From: an uncultured Rhodospirillaceae bacterium
GTDB lineage: Bacteria; Pseudomonadota; Alphaproteobacteria; Rhodospirillales; UBA2165
Length of the DNA stretch: 5,349 nt
Assembly (NCBI GenBank): GCA_913041095.1
Contig: CAJWIB010000199.1
Location: 1-5,349 of the forward strand
Reading direction: 5' to 3'
Positions 1-5,343 of the stretch are shown in pieces. The stretch's first letter is position 1. Each line of letters opens with the position of its first letter. A model generated the notes under the pieces. It was not told the DNA's origin and did no database searches. It saw nothing but the letters and a program-made list of their open reading frames with translations. The position numbers and the translations under genes are program-made.

Positions 1-125
1 GTGCTCACCTGGTTCGGATGCACCTTGCAATGAACCGCAATCTCCTGGATCGTCTTGTCGCCGAGAAGCGCATCAAGCGCCACCTGGGCTTTGAAAGCAG
101 CCGTGAAACGGCGGCGTTTCGTCAT
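1..125 (-). CDS. IS3-family transposase OrfA, N-terminal part
   Basis: The minus strand from 125 leftward encodes a protein beginning MTKRRRFTAAFKAQVALDA and continuing through LLGDKTIQEIA to KVHPNQVS, where the window ends after about 41 codons. This is the classic N-terminus of IS3-family OrfA, the helix-turn-helix DNA-binding protein (HTH_8/transposase_8 type) that is normally joined to OrfB by programmed -1 frameshifting to make the active transposase. An in-frame ATG at 131-129 would add two residues (MK). I prefer the ATG at 125-123 because the AGGAGG at 140-135 is then 9 bases upstream rather than 3, and because family members usually start MTKRRRF. The reading frame is intact as far as it can be seen, so the element may be complete outside the window. 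Confidence 0.93.
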   Translation of the reverse strand, partial: MTKRRRFTAAFKAQVALDALLGDKTIQEIAVHCKVHPNQVS

Positions 126-134
126 CTTCATATT

Positions 135-140
135 CCTCCT
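135..140 (-). promoter_or_regulatory. Ribosome binding site of orfA
   Basis: A perfect AGGAGG on the minus strand lies 9 bases before the ATG at 125 and 3 bases before the ATG at 131. The spacing favours the inner start. Confidence 0.75.
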
Positions 141-166
141 CACAGGGCGGAATACCCTTAATCTAC

Positions 167-191
167 TGTCCGAATTCCTGGGACCAGCTCA
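167..191 (-). repeat. Terminal inverted repeat (left, orfA-proximal) of the IS element
   Basis: On the minus strand this starts TGAGCTGGTCCCAGG and ends GGACA. The TG terminus and the GGACA(G) core agree with IS3-family ends. The matching right repeat is outside the window, so the length of about 25 bases is estimated. Confidence 0.7.
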
Positions 192-253
192 TTAACGCGG
201 TTTACTAAAGTTTATTAACGCACTAACATTCGTGTCGTTAAACTTGTTTAACG
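191..253. promoter_or_regulatory. TTAACG motif cluster with a perfect palindrome, possible operator
   Basis: Bases 236-253 read CGTTAAAC-TT-GTTTAACG, a perfect inverted repeat with 8-base arms and a 2-base spacer. The octamer ATTAACGC occurs twice further left, at 191-198 and 214-221, so the TTAACG core is present four times in 63 bases (three forward, one reverse). The first copy overlaps the last base of the IS. The arrangement lies upstream of the putative promoter of the quinoprotein gene and looks like a dimeric regulator site. The regulator is unknown. A palindrome in AT-rich DNA could arise by chance, although 16 matched bases is long for that. Confidence 0.45.
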
Positions 254-270
254 GAGAGGTTCTGAAACAA

Positions 271-298
271 TTGGTTTTCTTTGTTTACACGCCATAAT
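271..298 (+). promoter_or_regulatory. Possible sigma70-type promoter for the dehydrogenase gene
   Basis: TTGGTT at 271-276 and CATAAT at 293-298 are separated by 16 bases in the AT-rich region after the palindrome. The -10 is close to consensus and the -35 keeps only TTG. It would give a leader of about 105 bases before the GTG start at 412. The -10 lies within an 11-base palindrome (GCCATAATGGC, 291-301). Confidence 0.35.
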
Positions 299-348
299 GG
301 CTTTTTTCAGAGGCTTTGTGGTCTAACCAATAGCTTGTAAAATCAGCG

Positions 349-375
349 TGTTGCTAAAGCTTTGCTCTAGCAACA
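349..375 (+). other. Leader stem-loop upstream of the dehydrogenase gene
   Basis: TGTTGCTA (349-356) and TAGCAACA (368-375) form a perfect 8-base stem with an 11-base loop. It ends 21 bases before the Shine-Dalgarno sequence at 397-405. No T-run follows, so it is not a standard terminator. It could stabilise the mRNA leader, affect ribosome access, or be a second protein-binding inverted repeat. Confidence 0.35.
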
Positions 376-411
376 AGAACTAATGATACTCAAAACAGGA
401 GGAGGTTTATT

Positions 412-1710
412 GTGCGTACAATACAAAAATTAGCTGCATCGGTAGCTGTTTCCTTGGCGTTTATTAGCAGCCCTGCGGCAGCGTTGGATGTCAAGGTTGA
501 GGCCTTTGCAACAGGGCTCGGGGCTCCTATCGACCTCAAGGAAGCACCCGATGGTACCGGGCGAATTTTCATCATGGAACAGACAGGCGCGATTGTCGTG
601 GTTAATGCCGACGGTACGATGAGGCCGAAACCATTTCTCGACCTGAGAGCCAAGATTGTCAAACAATATGTTCGCTTTGATGAGCGGGGCACGCTGGGGT
701 TTGCGTTCCATCCCGACTATAAGACTAATGGCAAATTTTATGTCTATTCGAGTCGGGAGATTGTTCGCGAGAAAGAAAGCTTGGTCCACGAGATTTTCGG
801 GAATCACACCACCTACGTTTCCGAGTTCAAAGTCTCCGACAACCCCAATGTTGCTGATGCTGGTTCCGAACGTGTGCTGATGATGATCGAACAGCCGCAG
901 TTCAATCACAACGGCGGTGCGTTGGAATTTGGGCCAGACGGCAAACTTTACATAAGCCTTGGCGATGGCGGATTTGCTGATGACTGGGGTTGGGGTCATA
1001 ATAAAAAAATAGGCAACGCACAGGACTTGAGCAACCTTTTAGGTAAGATCTTGCGGATCGACGTCGATTCAAAGTCTGATGGTCTTGAGTACGGGATTCC
1101 AGCGGACAATCCTTTTGTTAATCAGAAGGGTGCTCGGGGCGAGATCTTCGCATATGGTTTTCGGAATCCCTGGCGGATGACCTTCGACACCGGCGGCAAG
1201 CACGAGCTTTTCGTGGCCGACGTTCAACAGAACAGTTACGAGGAAGTGGACATCGTTACCAGTGGTGGCAACTACGGCTGGCGCGTATTGGAAGGAAATC
1301 AATGCTTCGATTACCTCAACCCGAATGACCACCCGAAGTTCTGTAATGCCGACCACAAAATGATTGCCCCAATCATCGAGTACAATCACTGCGTTAAATT
1401 CAAGGGTAAGAATTGCTATGGTATAAACGTGATTGGTGGTTCCGTCTATCGCGGCAGCCACAAGTCCTGGCAGGGTAAATATTTCTTTGGCGACTGGAGC
1501 ATGACCTTCGGCGGCAAGAGTGGCAGGCTTTATGCTGCGACCAAAAGCGGTGGCAAGTGGGGCTTTGAGCGGGCTAACGTGACCAATCATGATTTCAAAA
1601 CCCATGTACTGGCCGTTTTGCAAGACCTTAAAGGCAATATTTATGCCTTGACGTCGGATTCCATGGGGCCATTCGGCTCTCGCGATACAGTGTATAAGAT
1701 CGTACCGTAA
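412..1710 (+). CDS. Secreted PQQ-dependent sugar (aldose) dehydrogenase, GSDH/HHIP family
   Basis: This encodes a 432-residue protein of the soluble quinoprotein glucose/sorbosone dehydrogenase family, a six-bladed beta-propeller that oxidises aldoses or related polyols with PQQ and calcium in the periplasm. The GTG start is supported by a strong AGGAGGAGG (397-405) 6 bases upstream and by an immediate Sec signal peptide: basic start, hydrophobic stretch 7-24, likely cleavage after AAA-L at about 24/25. Family blocks follow in order: GTLGFAFHPDYKTNGKFYVY (93-112), FNHNGGALEFGPDGKLYISL (164-183), NLLGKILRIDVD (208-219), AYGFRNPWRMTFD (247-259), VADVQQNSYEEVD (268-280) and GGNYGWRVLEG (285-295). 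His166 in the HNGGAL block aligns with the catalytic base of soluble glucose dehydrogenase. Cys298/311 and Cys327/335 could form disulfides, consistent with export. The true substrate cannot be told from sequence. The cytochrome c gene 135 bases downstream is a plausible electron acceptor. Confidence 0.94.
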   Translation: MRTIQKLAASVAVSLAFISSPAAALDVKVEAFATGLGAPIDLKEAPDGTGRIFIMEQTGAIVVVNADGTMRPKPFLDLRAKIVKQYVRFDERGTLGFAFHPDYKTNGKFYVYSSREIVREKESLVHEIFGNHTTYVSEFKVSDNPNVADAGSERVLMMIEQPQFNHNGGALEFGPDGKLYISLGDGGFADDWGWGHNKKIGNAQDLSNLLGKILRIDVDSKSDGLEYGIPADNPFVNQKGARGEIFAYGFRNPWRMTFDTGGKHELFVADVQQNSYEEVDIVTSGGNYGWRVLEGNQCFDYLNPNDHPKFCNADHKMIAPIIEYNHCVKFKGKNCYGINVIGGSVYRGSHKSWQGKYFFGDWSMTFGGKSGRLYAATKSGGKWGFERANVTNHDFKTHVLAVLQDLKGNIYALTSDSMGPFGSRDTVYKIVP

Positions 1711-1732
1711 GCCTAAATTAGCCGGTTAGATT

Positions 1733-1764
1733 CCTGGTCGTCGAAAGGCGGCCAGGTTTCTGCC
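1733..1764 (+). terminator. Possible weak terminator after the dehydrogenase gene
   Basis: CCTGGTCG (1733-1740) pairs along its full length with CGGCCAGG (1749-1756), with one G-U pair and an 8-base loop. A broken T-rich stretch (TTTCTGCCGTTTT) follows. The imperfect T-tract suggests partial termination, so some readthrough into the cytochrome gene is possible. Confidence 0.4.
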
Positions 1765-1845
1765 GTTTTGCAGAACGATATCCTCTGTTTGTATTGTTTA
1801 ATTTCAATTCGGAAAGACTAATTTCTCAAATAGAAAAGACGAATA

Positions 1846-2283
1846 ATGACGAAGGTACTCCAGTTCATTAATTTTGCTCTGACGTTAGGTCCCCGTCTCC
1901 AGCCTGCCACTTTCTGTCTAAGACAGCGCAAGTCGTCCACTTTCTTGCCAGGTATGGCACTGGTGCTTTTTGTCTTTAGCATTGCTGGGGGTGCCGGAAG
2001 CGCTAACGCTTCGCCTGAGGCCAAAGCGCTCTTACAGGAAAAAGCGTGTGGCGGCTGCCACTTCATTCCCGGTGTTGAAGACGCCTACGGCGATGCCGGG
2101 CCGTCCCTGAAGGGTATGAAAACGCGAAAACGCCTGCTTGGGGGGAGGCTGAAAAACACCCCGGAAAACATGAAGGCATGGCTAAAGGATCCTGCTTCTG
2201 TAAAACCGGGCACTTTGATGCCAAATCTAGGCATTACCAACGAGGACGCCGATATCTTGATCGAATATTTCAAAAAAATCTGA
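1846..2283 (+). CDS. Secreted monoheme class I cytochrome c
   Basis: This encodes 145 residues with a single heme c site, CGGCH (Cys68, Cys71, His72). A GDAGPSLKG segment (82-90) follows, then NTPENMKAWLKDP (104-116), and Met125 in GTLMPNLG is the probable sixth iron ligand. The C-terminal helix ends LIEYFKKI. This is the layout of small soluble class I cytochromes c that shuttle electrons in the periplasm. The signal peptide has its hydrophobic core at 38-50 and likely cleavage after ANA (Ala55), leaving a mature protein of about 90 residues. The n-region from the first ATG is unusually long (about 36 residues). An in-frame ATG at 1954 (Met37) would give a compact signal peptide, but neither start has a good ribosome binding site, so the longer form is only the default. 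It probably serves the upstream quinoprotein, judging by proximity alone. A GC-rich stem begins inside its TGA stop codon. Confidence 0.92.
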   Translation: MTKVLQFINFALTLGPRLQPATFCLRQRKSSTFLPGMALVLFVFSIAGGAGSANASPEAKALLQEKACGGCHFIPGVEDAYGDAGPSLKGMKTRKRLLGGRLKNTPENMKAWLKDPASVKPGTLMPNLGITNEDADILIEYFKKI

Positions 2284-2349
2284 GCCCCCAAGCTAGCGCT
2301 CAAATGCTACAAGCCCTCCTTCGTCTACAAGCGTGCTACCGGGGGGCTC
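2282..2349. other. Long imperfect hairpin starting at the cytochrome c stop codon
   Basis: GAGCCCCC (2282-2289) is perfectly complementary to GGGGGCTC (2342-2349). Inside it, TAG-CGCT (2294-2300) pairs with AGCG-TG-CTA (2330-2338) with a 2-base bulge. The loop holds two direct copies of CTACAAG (2307-2313 and 2325-2331). No T-tract follows on the plus strand. On the minus strand the stem is followed after 3 bases by seven T (complement of 2272-2278), as in a terminator for leftward transcription. The outer loop of 52 bases is long for an intrinsic terminator. Confidence 0.4.
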
Positions 2350-2632
2350 CAGAAAACGCCGCATGGGATGACGTCTATGATCGCGACGAACGCATTGCTG
2401 TCGTTGCCGATGTCATGCACCGCAAGTTTTCTCCGGGATTCAGAATTGAATTCAGTCGGCCTATCGCTTGTTTTAAGGGCAATGGCTGCAGGCAAACAGT
2501 AAGAGGATAAGCCTAGGGTTATCCGGCTGTCGCAACTTAAGTGATTTTTCACTGCGCGGCTCGGTTTTATTGGTCAATGTTGCCCTTTGGGCGGCCCACG
2601 ACAAATGACAAAGTAATAGGGAACCTGACGGA
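2284..2632. other. Intergenic stretch without a convincing gene
   Basis: I see no recognisable gene between the cytochrome c and the phosphatase. Short open frames exist on both strands, including 72 open codons in frame after the cytochrome stop (2284-2499), but none has a credible ribosome binding site, a family motif or a similarity I recognise. Besides the hairpin at its left edge, the stretch contains only small inverted repeats (AGTGA/TCACT at 2540-2553, GCCC-TTT-GGGC near 2582-2592). It must carry the promoter for the phosphatase gene unless transcription reads through, but I cannot assign clear -35 and -10 boxes. It may be a decayed gene or a junction between two formerly separate segments. 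Confidence 0.5.
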
Positions 2633-4018
2633 ATGCGTAAGACGGTCGTATTAAATGTTGTCGGATTATCGCCATCCATGGTGGGCGAGCATACGCCAAA
2701 CCTCAAGCGGCTCGCTGATCAGGGAGGTATGCGGCCGTTGCATACGGTGACCCCCGCCGTAACCTGCGCATCACAAGTAACCTATCTTACCGGCGCAATG
2801 CCCAGCGAACACGGTATCGTTGGCAACGGCTGGTTTTTCAAGGACCTCTCGGAAATCTGGTTCTGGCGGCAATCCAATAAGCTGATCAAGGGTGACTGGG
2901 TCTGGGAGACAGCGAAGGCGCGCGACAAGACATTTACCTGCGCCAATATGTTCTGGTGGTACAATATGTATCTCAGTGCCGATATTGGCGTAACGCCACG
3001 CCCTATGTATCCGGCGGACGGTCGCAAATTGCCAGATTGTTACGCCAAACCGGAAAGCCTGCGGGTTGAGCTGACAAAAAAACTTGGATTTTTTCCACTT
3101 TTTCGTTTCTGGGGACCAGCTACCGATATTTCTTCCAGCCAGTGGATTAGTGATGCCACGGTTCATGTCATGGAAACGCGGGACCCCACCCTGACCTTGG
3201 CCTATTTTCCTCATCTTGACTACAATATGCAGCGCCTTGGCCCCAATCATCCTGATATCGTGACGGATTTACTCGAAGTTGACGGCGTCTGCGGTCAGGT
3301 GATCGAACGGGCCCAGGCGGACGGTGCCCGGATCATCGTGCTGTCGGAATATGGCATCACGCCGGTTGACAGGCCCATTCATTTGAACCGGGTGTTGCGC
3401 GAGGCTGGTCTAATCCAGGTCCGTGAAGAAGAACATGGCCGCGAAATCCTCGATCCAGGCGCCAGTGGAGCCTTTGCGGTGGCCGATCACCAGATCGCTC
3501 ATATCTATGTCAATGACAGCAGCCGTGAGGAAGAAATCAAAGCCCTAGTCGAAGCCCAACCAGGCGTCGAAAAAGTATTGGACGCGACCAACAAAGCCGA
3601 ATATGGGCTGGATCATGATCGGGCCGGTGATCTAATTGCCATTTCAAATGCCGACAGCTGGTTTACATATTATTATTGGCTGGACGATACCAAATGCCCG
3701 GATTTTGCCCGCACGGTCGAAATCCATCGCAAGCCCGGCTATGACCCGGTTGAGCTGTTTATGGACCCGGCCATCAAATTTCCAAAAGTTGCCGTTATCT
3801 GGCGTCTGATCAAGAAAATCCTTGGCTTTCGCACCTTGATGGACGTCATTCCACTGGATGCGGCGCTGGTAAAGGGCTCGCATGGACGACCCTCGGACAA
3901 CGACCGTGACGGCGCGGTTTTTATTACGTCTGAACCCGAATTCGCTGAAGACGGTCCGTTGGCACCGGTCGCCGTCAAGGACATGATCCTGCGCCACCTA
4001 TTTGACCGGGACGCGTGA
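2633..4018 (+). CDS. eboF: Alkaline phosphatase superfamily protein (type I phosphodiesterase/nucleotide pyrophosphatase-like), EboF-type
   Basis: This encodes a 461-residue protein without signal peptide or membrane segment, so probably cytoplasmic. The ATG follows AGGGA (2618-2622) by 10 bases. The N-terminal strand TVVLNVVGLSP (4-14) and PAVTCASQVTYLTG (41-54), followed by MPSEHGIVGNGW (56-67), reproduce the nucleophile region of nucleotide pyrophosphatase/phosphodiesterases, with Thr44 as the expected nucleophile. The segments SNKLIKGDWVWE, TCANMFWWYNMY (102-113), TPRPMYPADGRK (121-132) and FPHLDYNMQRLGP (192-204) resemble, from memory, the phosphatase encoded in ebo/edb clusters. The metal site is unusual: the usual first Asp is Val10, the usual Asp-His of SDHG is Glu239-Tyr240, and the His after Asp196 is Gln200. 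Asp196 and His417 (GSHG) remain. I believe much of this is shared by the subfamily. Substrate unknown. The cyclase gene follows after 89 bases in the same direction, so the pair is probably an operon. Confidence 0.9.
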   Translation: MRKTVVLNVVGLSPSMVGEHTPNLKRLADQGGMRPLHTVTPAVTCASQVTYLTGAMPSEHGIVGNGWFFKDLSEIWFWRQSNKLIKGDWVWETAKARDKTFTCANMFWWYNMYLSADIGVTPRPMYPADGRKLPDCYAKPESLRVELTKKLGFFPLFRFWGPATDISSSQWISDATVHVMETRDPTLTLAYFPHLDYNMQRLGPNHPDIVTDLLEVDGVCGQVIERAQADGARIIVLSEYGITPVDRPIHLNRVLREAGLIQVREEEHGREILDPGASGAFAVADHQIAHIYVNDSSREEEIKALVEAQPGVEKVLDATNKAEYGLDHDRAGDLIAISNADSWFTYYYWLDDTKCPDFARTVEIHRKPGYDPVELFMDPAIKFPKVAVIWRLIKKILGFRTLMDVIPLDAALVKGSHGRPSDNDRDGAVFITSEPEFAEDGPLAPVAVKDMILRHLFDRDA

Positions 4019-4107
4019 GGCGGCAAATGATGGACAAAATACCACATTCATAGCTAAGCTGGTGACCGGGAACGCACATCAGAGATATTGGGGGAGACCA
4101 GAGCTTA

Positions 4108-5325
4108 ATGGTTGAGGCACGAGATATGGGCGATCTTGAAACGCAACTGCAGACAAACACTGATGTGTACATGCAGCAGTTTTCCGTGCCGTTCACCTAT
4201 CCGGTTTATTTTACCCAGCATATGTTCGCCGCTGACAACGAGATTTTTGTCCAGGCGCTGAGCCGTCTGGAAACCAATCGCCTGCACCGCCTTGTTGTCT
4301 TTATCGATGAAGGTGTGGCCCACGCCCTACCGGCGCTGGCTGATGATATTACGTCCTATGCCCTGGCCAATGCGGCAACGATGAGCCTGGTGACAGCGCC
4401 GGAAATCCTGGCGGGCGGGGAAAGCGTCAAGAACGATCCAGACCTTGTCACCCGTCTGCAAAGGCAGATGCTGGACCTTGGCATTGACCGGCACTCCTTT
4501 GTCGTGGCCATCGGAGGCGGCGCCTTTCTGGATATGATCGGCTATGTCGCGGCAACGACACACAGGGGTCTGCGCATGATCCGGGTACCGACGACGGTAC
4601 TGGCACAAAATGATTCAGGTGTTGGGGTTAAGTCTGGGGTCAACGCCTGGGGCTCGAAAAACCTGCTGGGTTGTTTCGCGCCGCCGTTCGCGGTGATCAA
4701 TGATTCCGCTTATCTCGCAACATTGAGTGAACGTGACCGTCGGGCCGGCATGGCCGAAGCAGTCAAAGTTGCACTGATCCGGGATGGTGGATTTTTTGCC
4801 GCTCTCGAAGCCAATGCCGACGCCTTGGCCGCGTTTGACCCTACCGCCGTAAATCATCTGATCCGCCGCTGCGCTGAGTTGCACATGCATCAAATTGCCC
4901 ATGGCGGCGACCCTTTCGAGGCTGGTAGCGCCCGGCCGCTGGACTATGGTCACTGGGCTGCGCACAAGCTTGAATCCATGACCGATCATTCCGTGCGCCA
5001 TGGAGAAGCCGTCGCCATCGGTCTGGCCCTGGATAGCCGATACAGTGTCGCCAAGGGATACCTCGGGGCGGGCAATGAAGAACGTATCTGCGCCCTACTC
5101 GAAAAACTGGGGTTCGAGCTGTGGCACCCGGCGCTTGAGATGTGCGATGCTGACAATGGCCTGATGGTTCTTGCCGGTCTGAGAGAGTTTCGTGAACATC
5201 TTGGTGGTGAATTGACTATAACCCTGTTGACCGGTATCGGCACGGGGCATGAAGTCAACGAAATGGAAGAGACTGTTATTCTTGATAGTCTGGCCTGGCT
5301 TAAAAGCCGCGCATCGCGGCGATAG
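4108..5325 (+). CDS. eboD: Sugar-phosphate cyclase of the dehydroquinate synthase fold, EboD-type (EEVS-like)
   Basis: This encodes 405 residues, longer than typical AroB (about 360) and near the length of 2-epi-5-epi-valiolone synthases (EEVS). The fold uses NAD and a divalent metal to cyclise a sugar phosphate. The NAD and phosphate region is VVAIGGGAFLDMIGYVAATT (132-151), then RVPTTVLAQNDSGVGVKSG (159-177) and GSKNLLGCFAPP (182-193). Metal ligands are Glu217 (GMAEAVK), His282 (DYGHWAAHKLE) and His298 (RHGEAVAIG), with His286 as the expected catalytic histidine, so it looks active. The AroB motif LNFGH reads LDYGH here (Asp279), and the AroB DKK region reads FREHLGG (His364), both as I recall for EEVS rather than AroB. 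The start is preceded by GGGGGAG (4090-4096) at a spacing of about 11; ATG at 4126 is an alternative. It follows the phosphatase by 89 bases. Cytoplasmic. The exact substrate is not certain; sedoheptulose 7-phosphate is the EEVS one. Confidence 0.93.
   Translation: MVEARDMGDLETQLQTNTDVYMQQFSVPFTYPVYFTQHMFAADNEIFVQALSRLETNRLHRLVVFIDEGVAHALPALADDITSYALANAATMSLVTAPEILAGGESVKNDPDLVTRLQRQMLDLGIDRHSFVVAIGGGAFLDMIGYVAATTHRGLRMIRVPTTVLAQNDSGVGVKSGVNAWGSKNLLGCFAPPFAVINDSAYLATLSERDRRAGMAEAVKVALIRDGGFFAALEANADALAAFDPTAVNHLIRRCAELHMHQIAHGGDPFEAGSARPLDYGHWAAHKLESMTDHSVRHGEAVAIGLALDSRYSVAKGYLGAGNEERICALLEKLGFELWHPALEMCDADNGLMVLAGLREFREHLGGELTITLLTGIGTGHEVNEMEETVILDSLAWLKSRASRR
5306..5320 (+). other. Small GC-rich hairpin in the last codons of the cyclase gene
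   Basis: GCCGCG (5306-5311), loop CAT, CGCGGC (5315-5320) form a perfect 6-base stem just before the TAG stop. An overlapping alternative stem, GGCT-TAAA-AGCC, occupies 5297-5308. No T-run follows and a new start codon lies 24 bases on, so this is not a terminator. It may simply reflect the arginine/alanine-rich C-terminus. Confidence 0.3.
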
Positions 5326-5343
5326 GTTCCGGAGCCAGATTTG

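Larger units (their letters stand above)
1..191 (-). mobile_element. Left end of an IS3-family insertion sequence, truncated by the window edge
   Basis: The block holds the start of an IS3-type orfA reading leftward, a 60-odd-base leader, and a terminal sequence that read on the minus strand begins TGAGCTGGTCCCAGG and runs into GGACAG. IS3-family elements typically begin with TG and carry a GGACAG-like motif in the inverted repeat ahead of orfA, so the element most likely ends at base 191. The rest of orfA, the frameshifted orfB with the DDE integrase core, the right inverted repeat and the other copy of the target duplication all lie left of the window. The exact boundary is inferred, because the partner end cannot be seen. 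Confidence 0.85.

Noticed and set aside
205..252. CtrA-type binding sites (TTAA-N7-TTAAC) in the TTAACG region
   Set aside because: The spacings I count are 6 bases (CTAA-N6-TTAAC at 205-219 and TTAA-N6-TTAAC at 238-252), not the 7 of the consensus. The simple palindrome describes the second site better.
291..307. GCCATAATGGC followed by six T as an intrinsic terminator
   Set aside because: As a hairpin it has only a 4-base stem with a 3-base loop, too weak for termination. It overlaps a better -10 candidate.
430..999. Minus-strand open frame of 189 codons opposite the dehydrogenase gene
   Set aside because: It is a shadow of a strongly supported plus-strand gene with family motifs throughout; its own translation shows none.
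1069..1623. Minus-strand open frame of 184 codons opposite the dehydrogenase gene
   Set aside because: It lies entirely within the quinoprotein gene on the opposite strand and shows no family motif.
2307..2331. Two CTACAAG direct repeats as the start of a repeat array or CRISPR
   Set aside because: There are only two 7-base copies, and no regular repeat-spacer pattern continues.
2178..2510. Plus-strand open frame of 110 codons overlapping the end of the cytochrome c gene and running into the gap
   Set aside because: The first third overlaps the real cytochrome c frame, there is no ribosome binding site at its start, and the remainder matches no family I recognise.
2325..2552. Minus-strand open frame of 75 codons in the gap
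   Set aside because: It is short, has no recognisable motif or upstream Shine-Dalgarno sequence, and overlaps other equally open frames.
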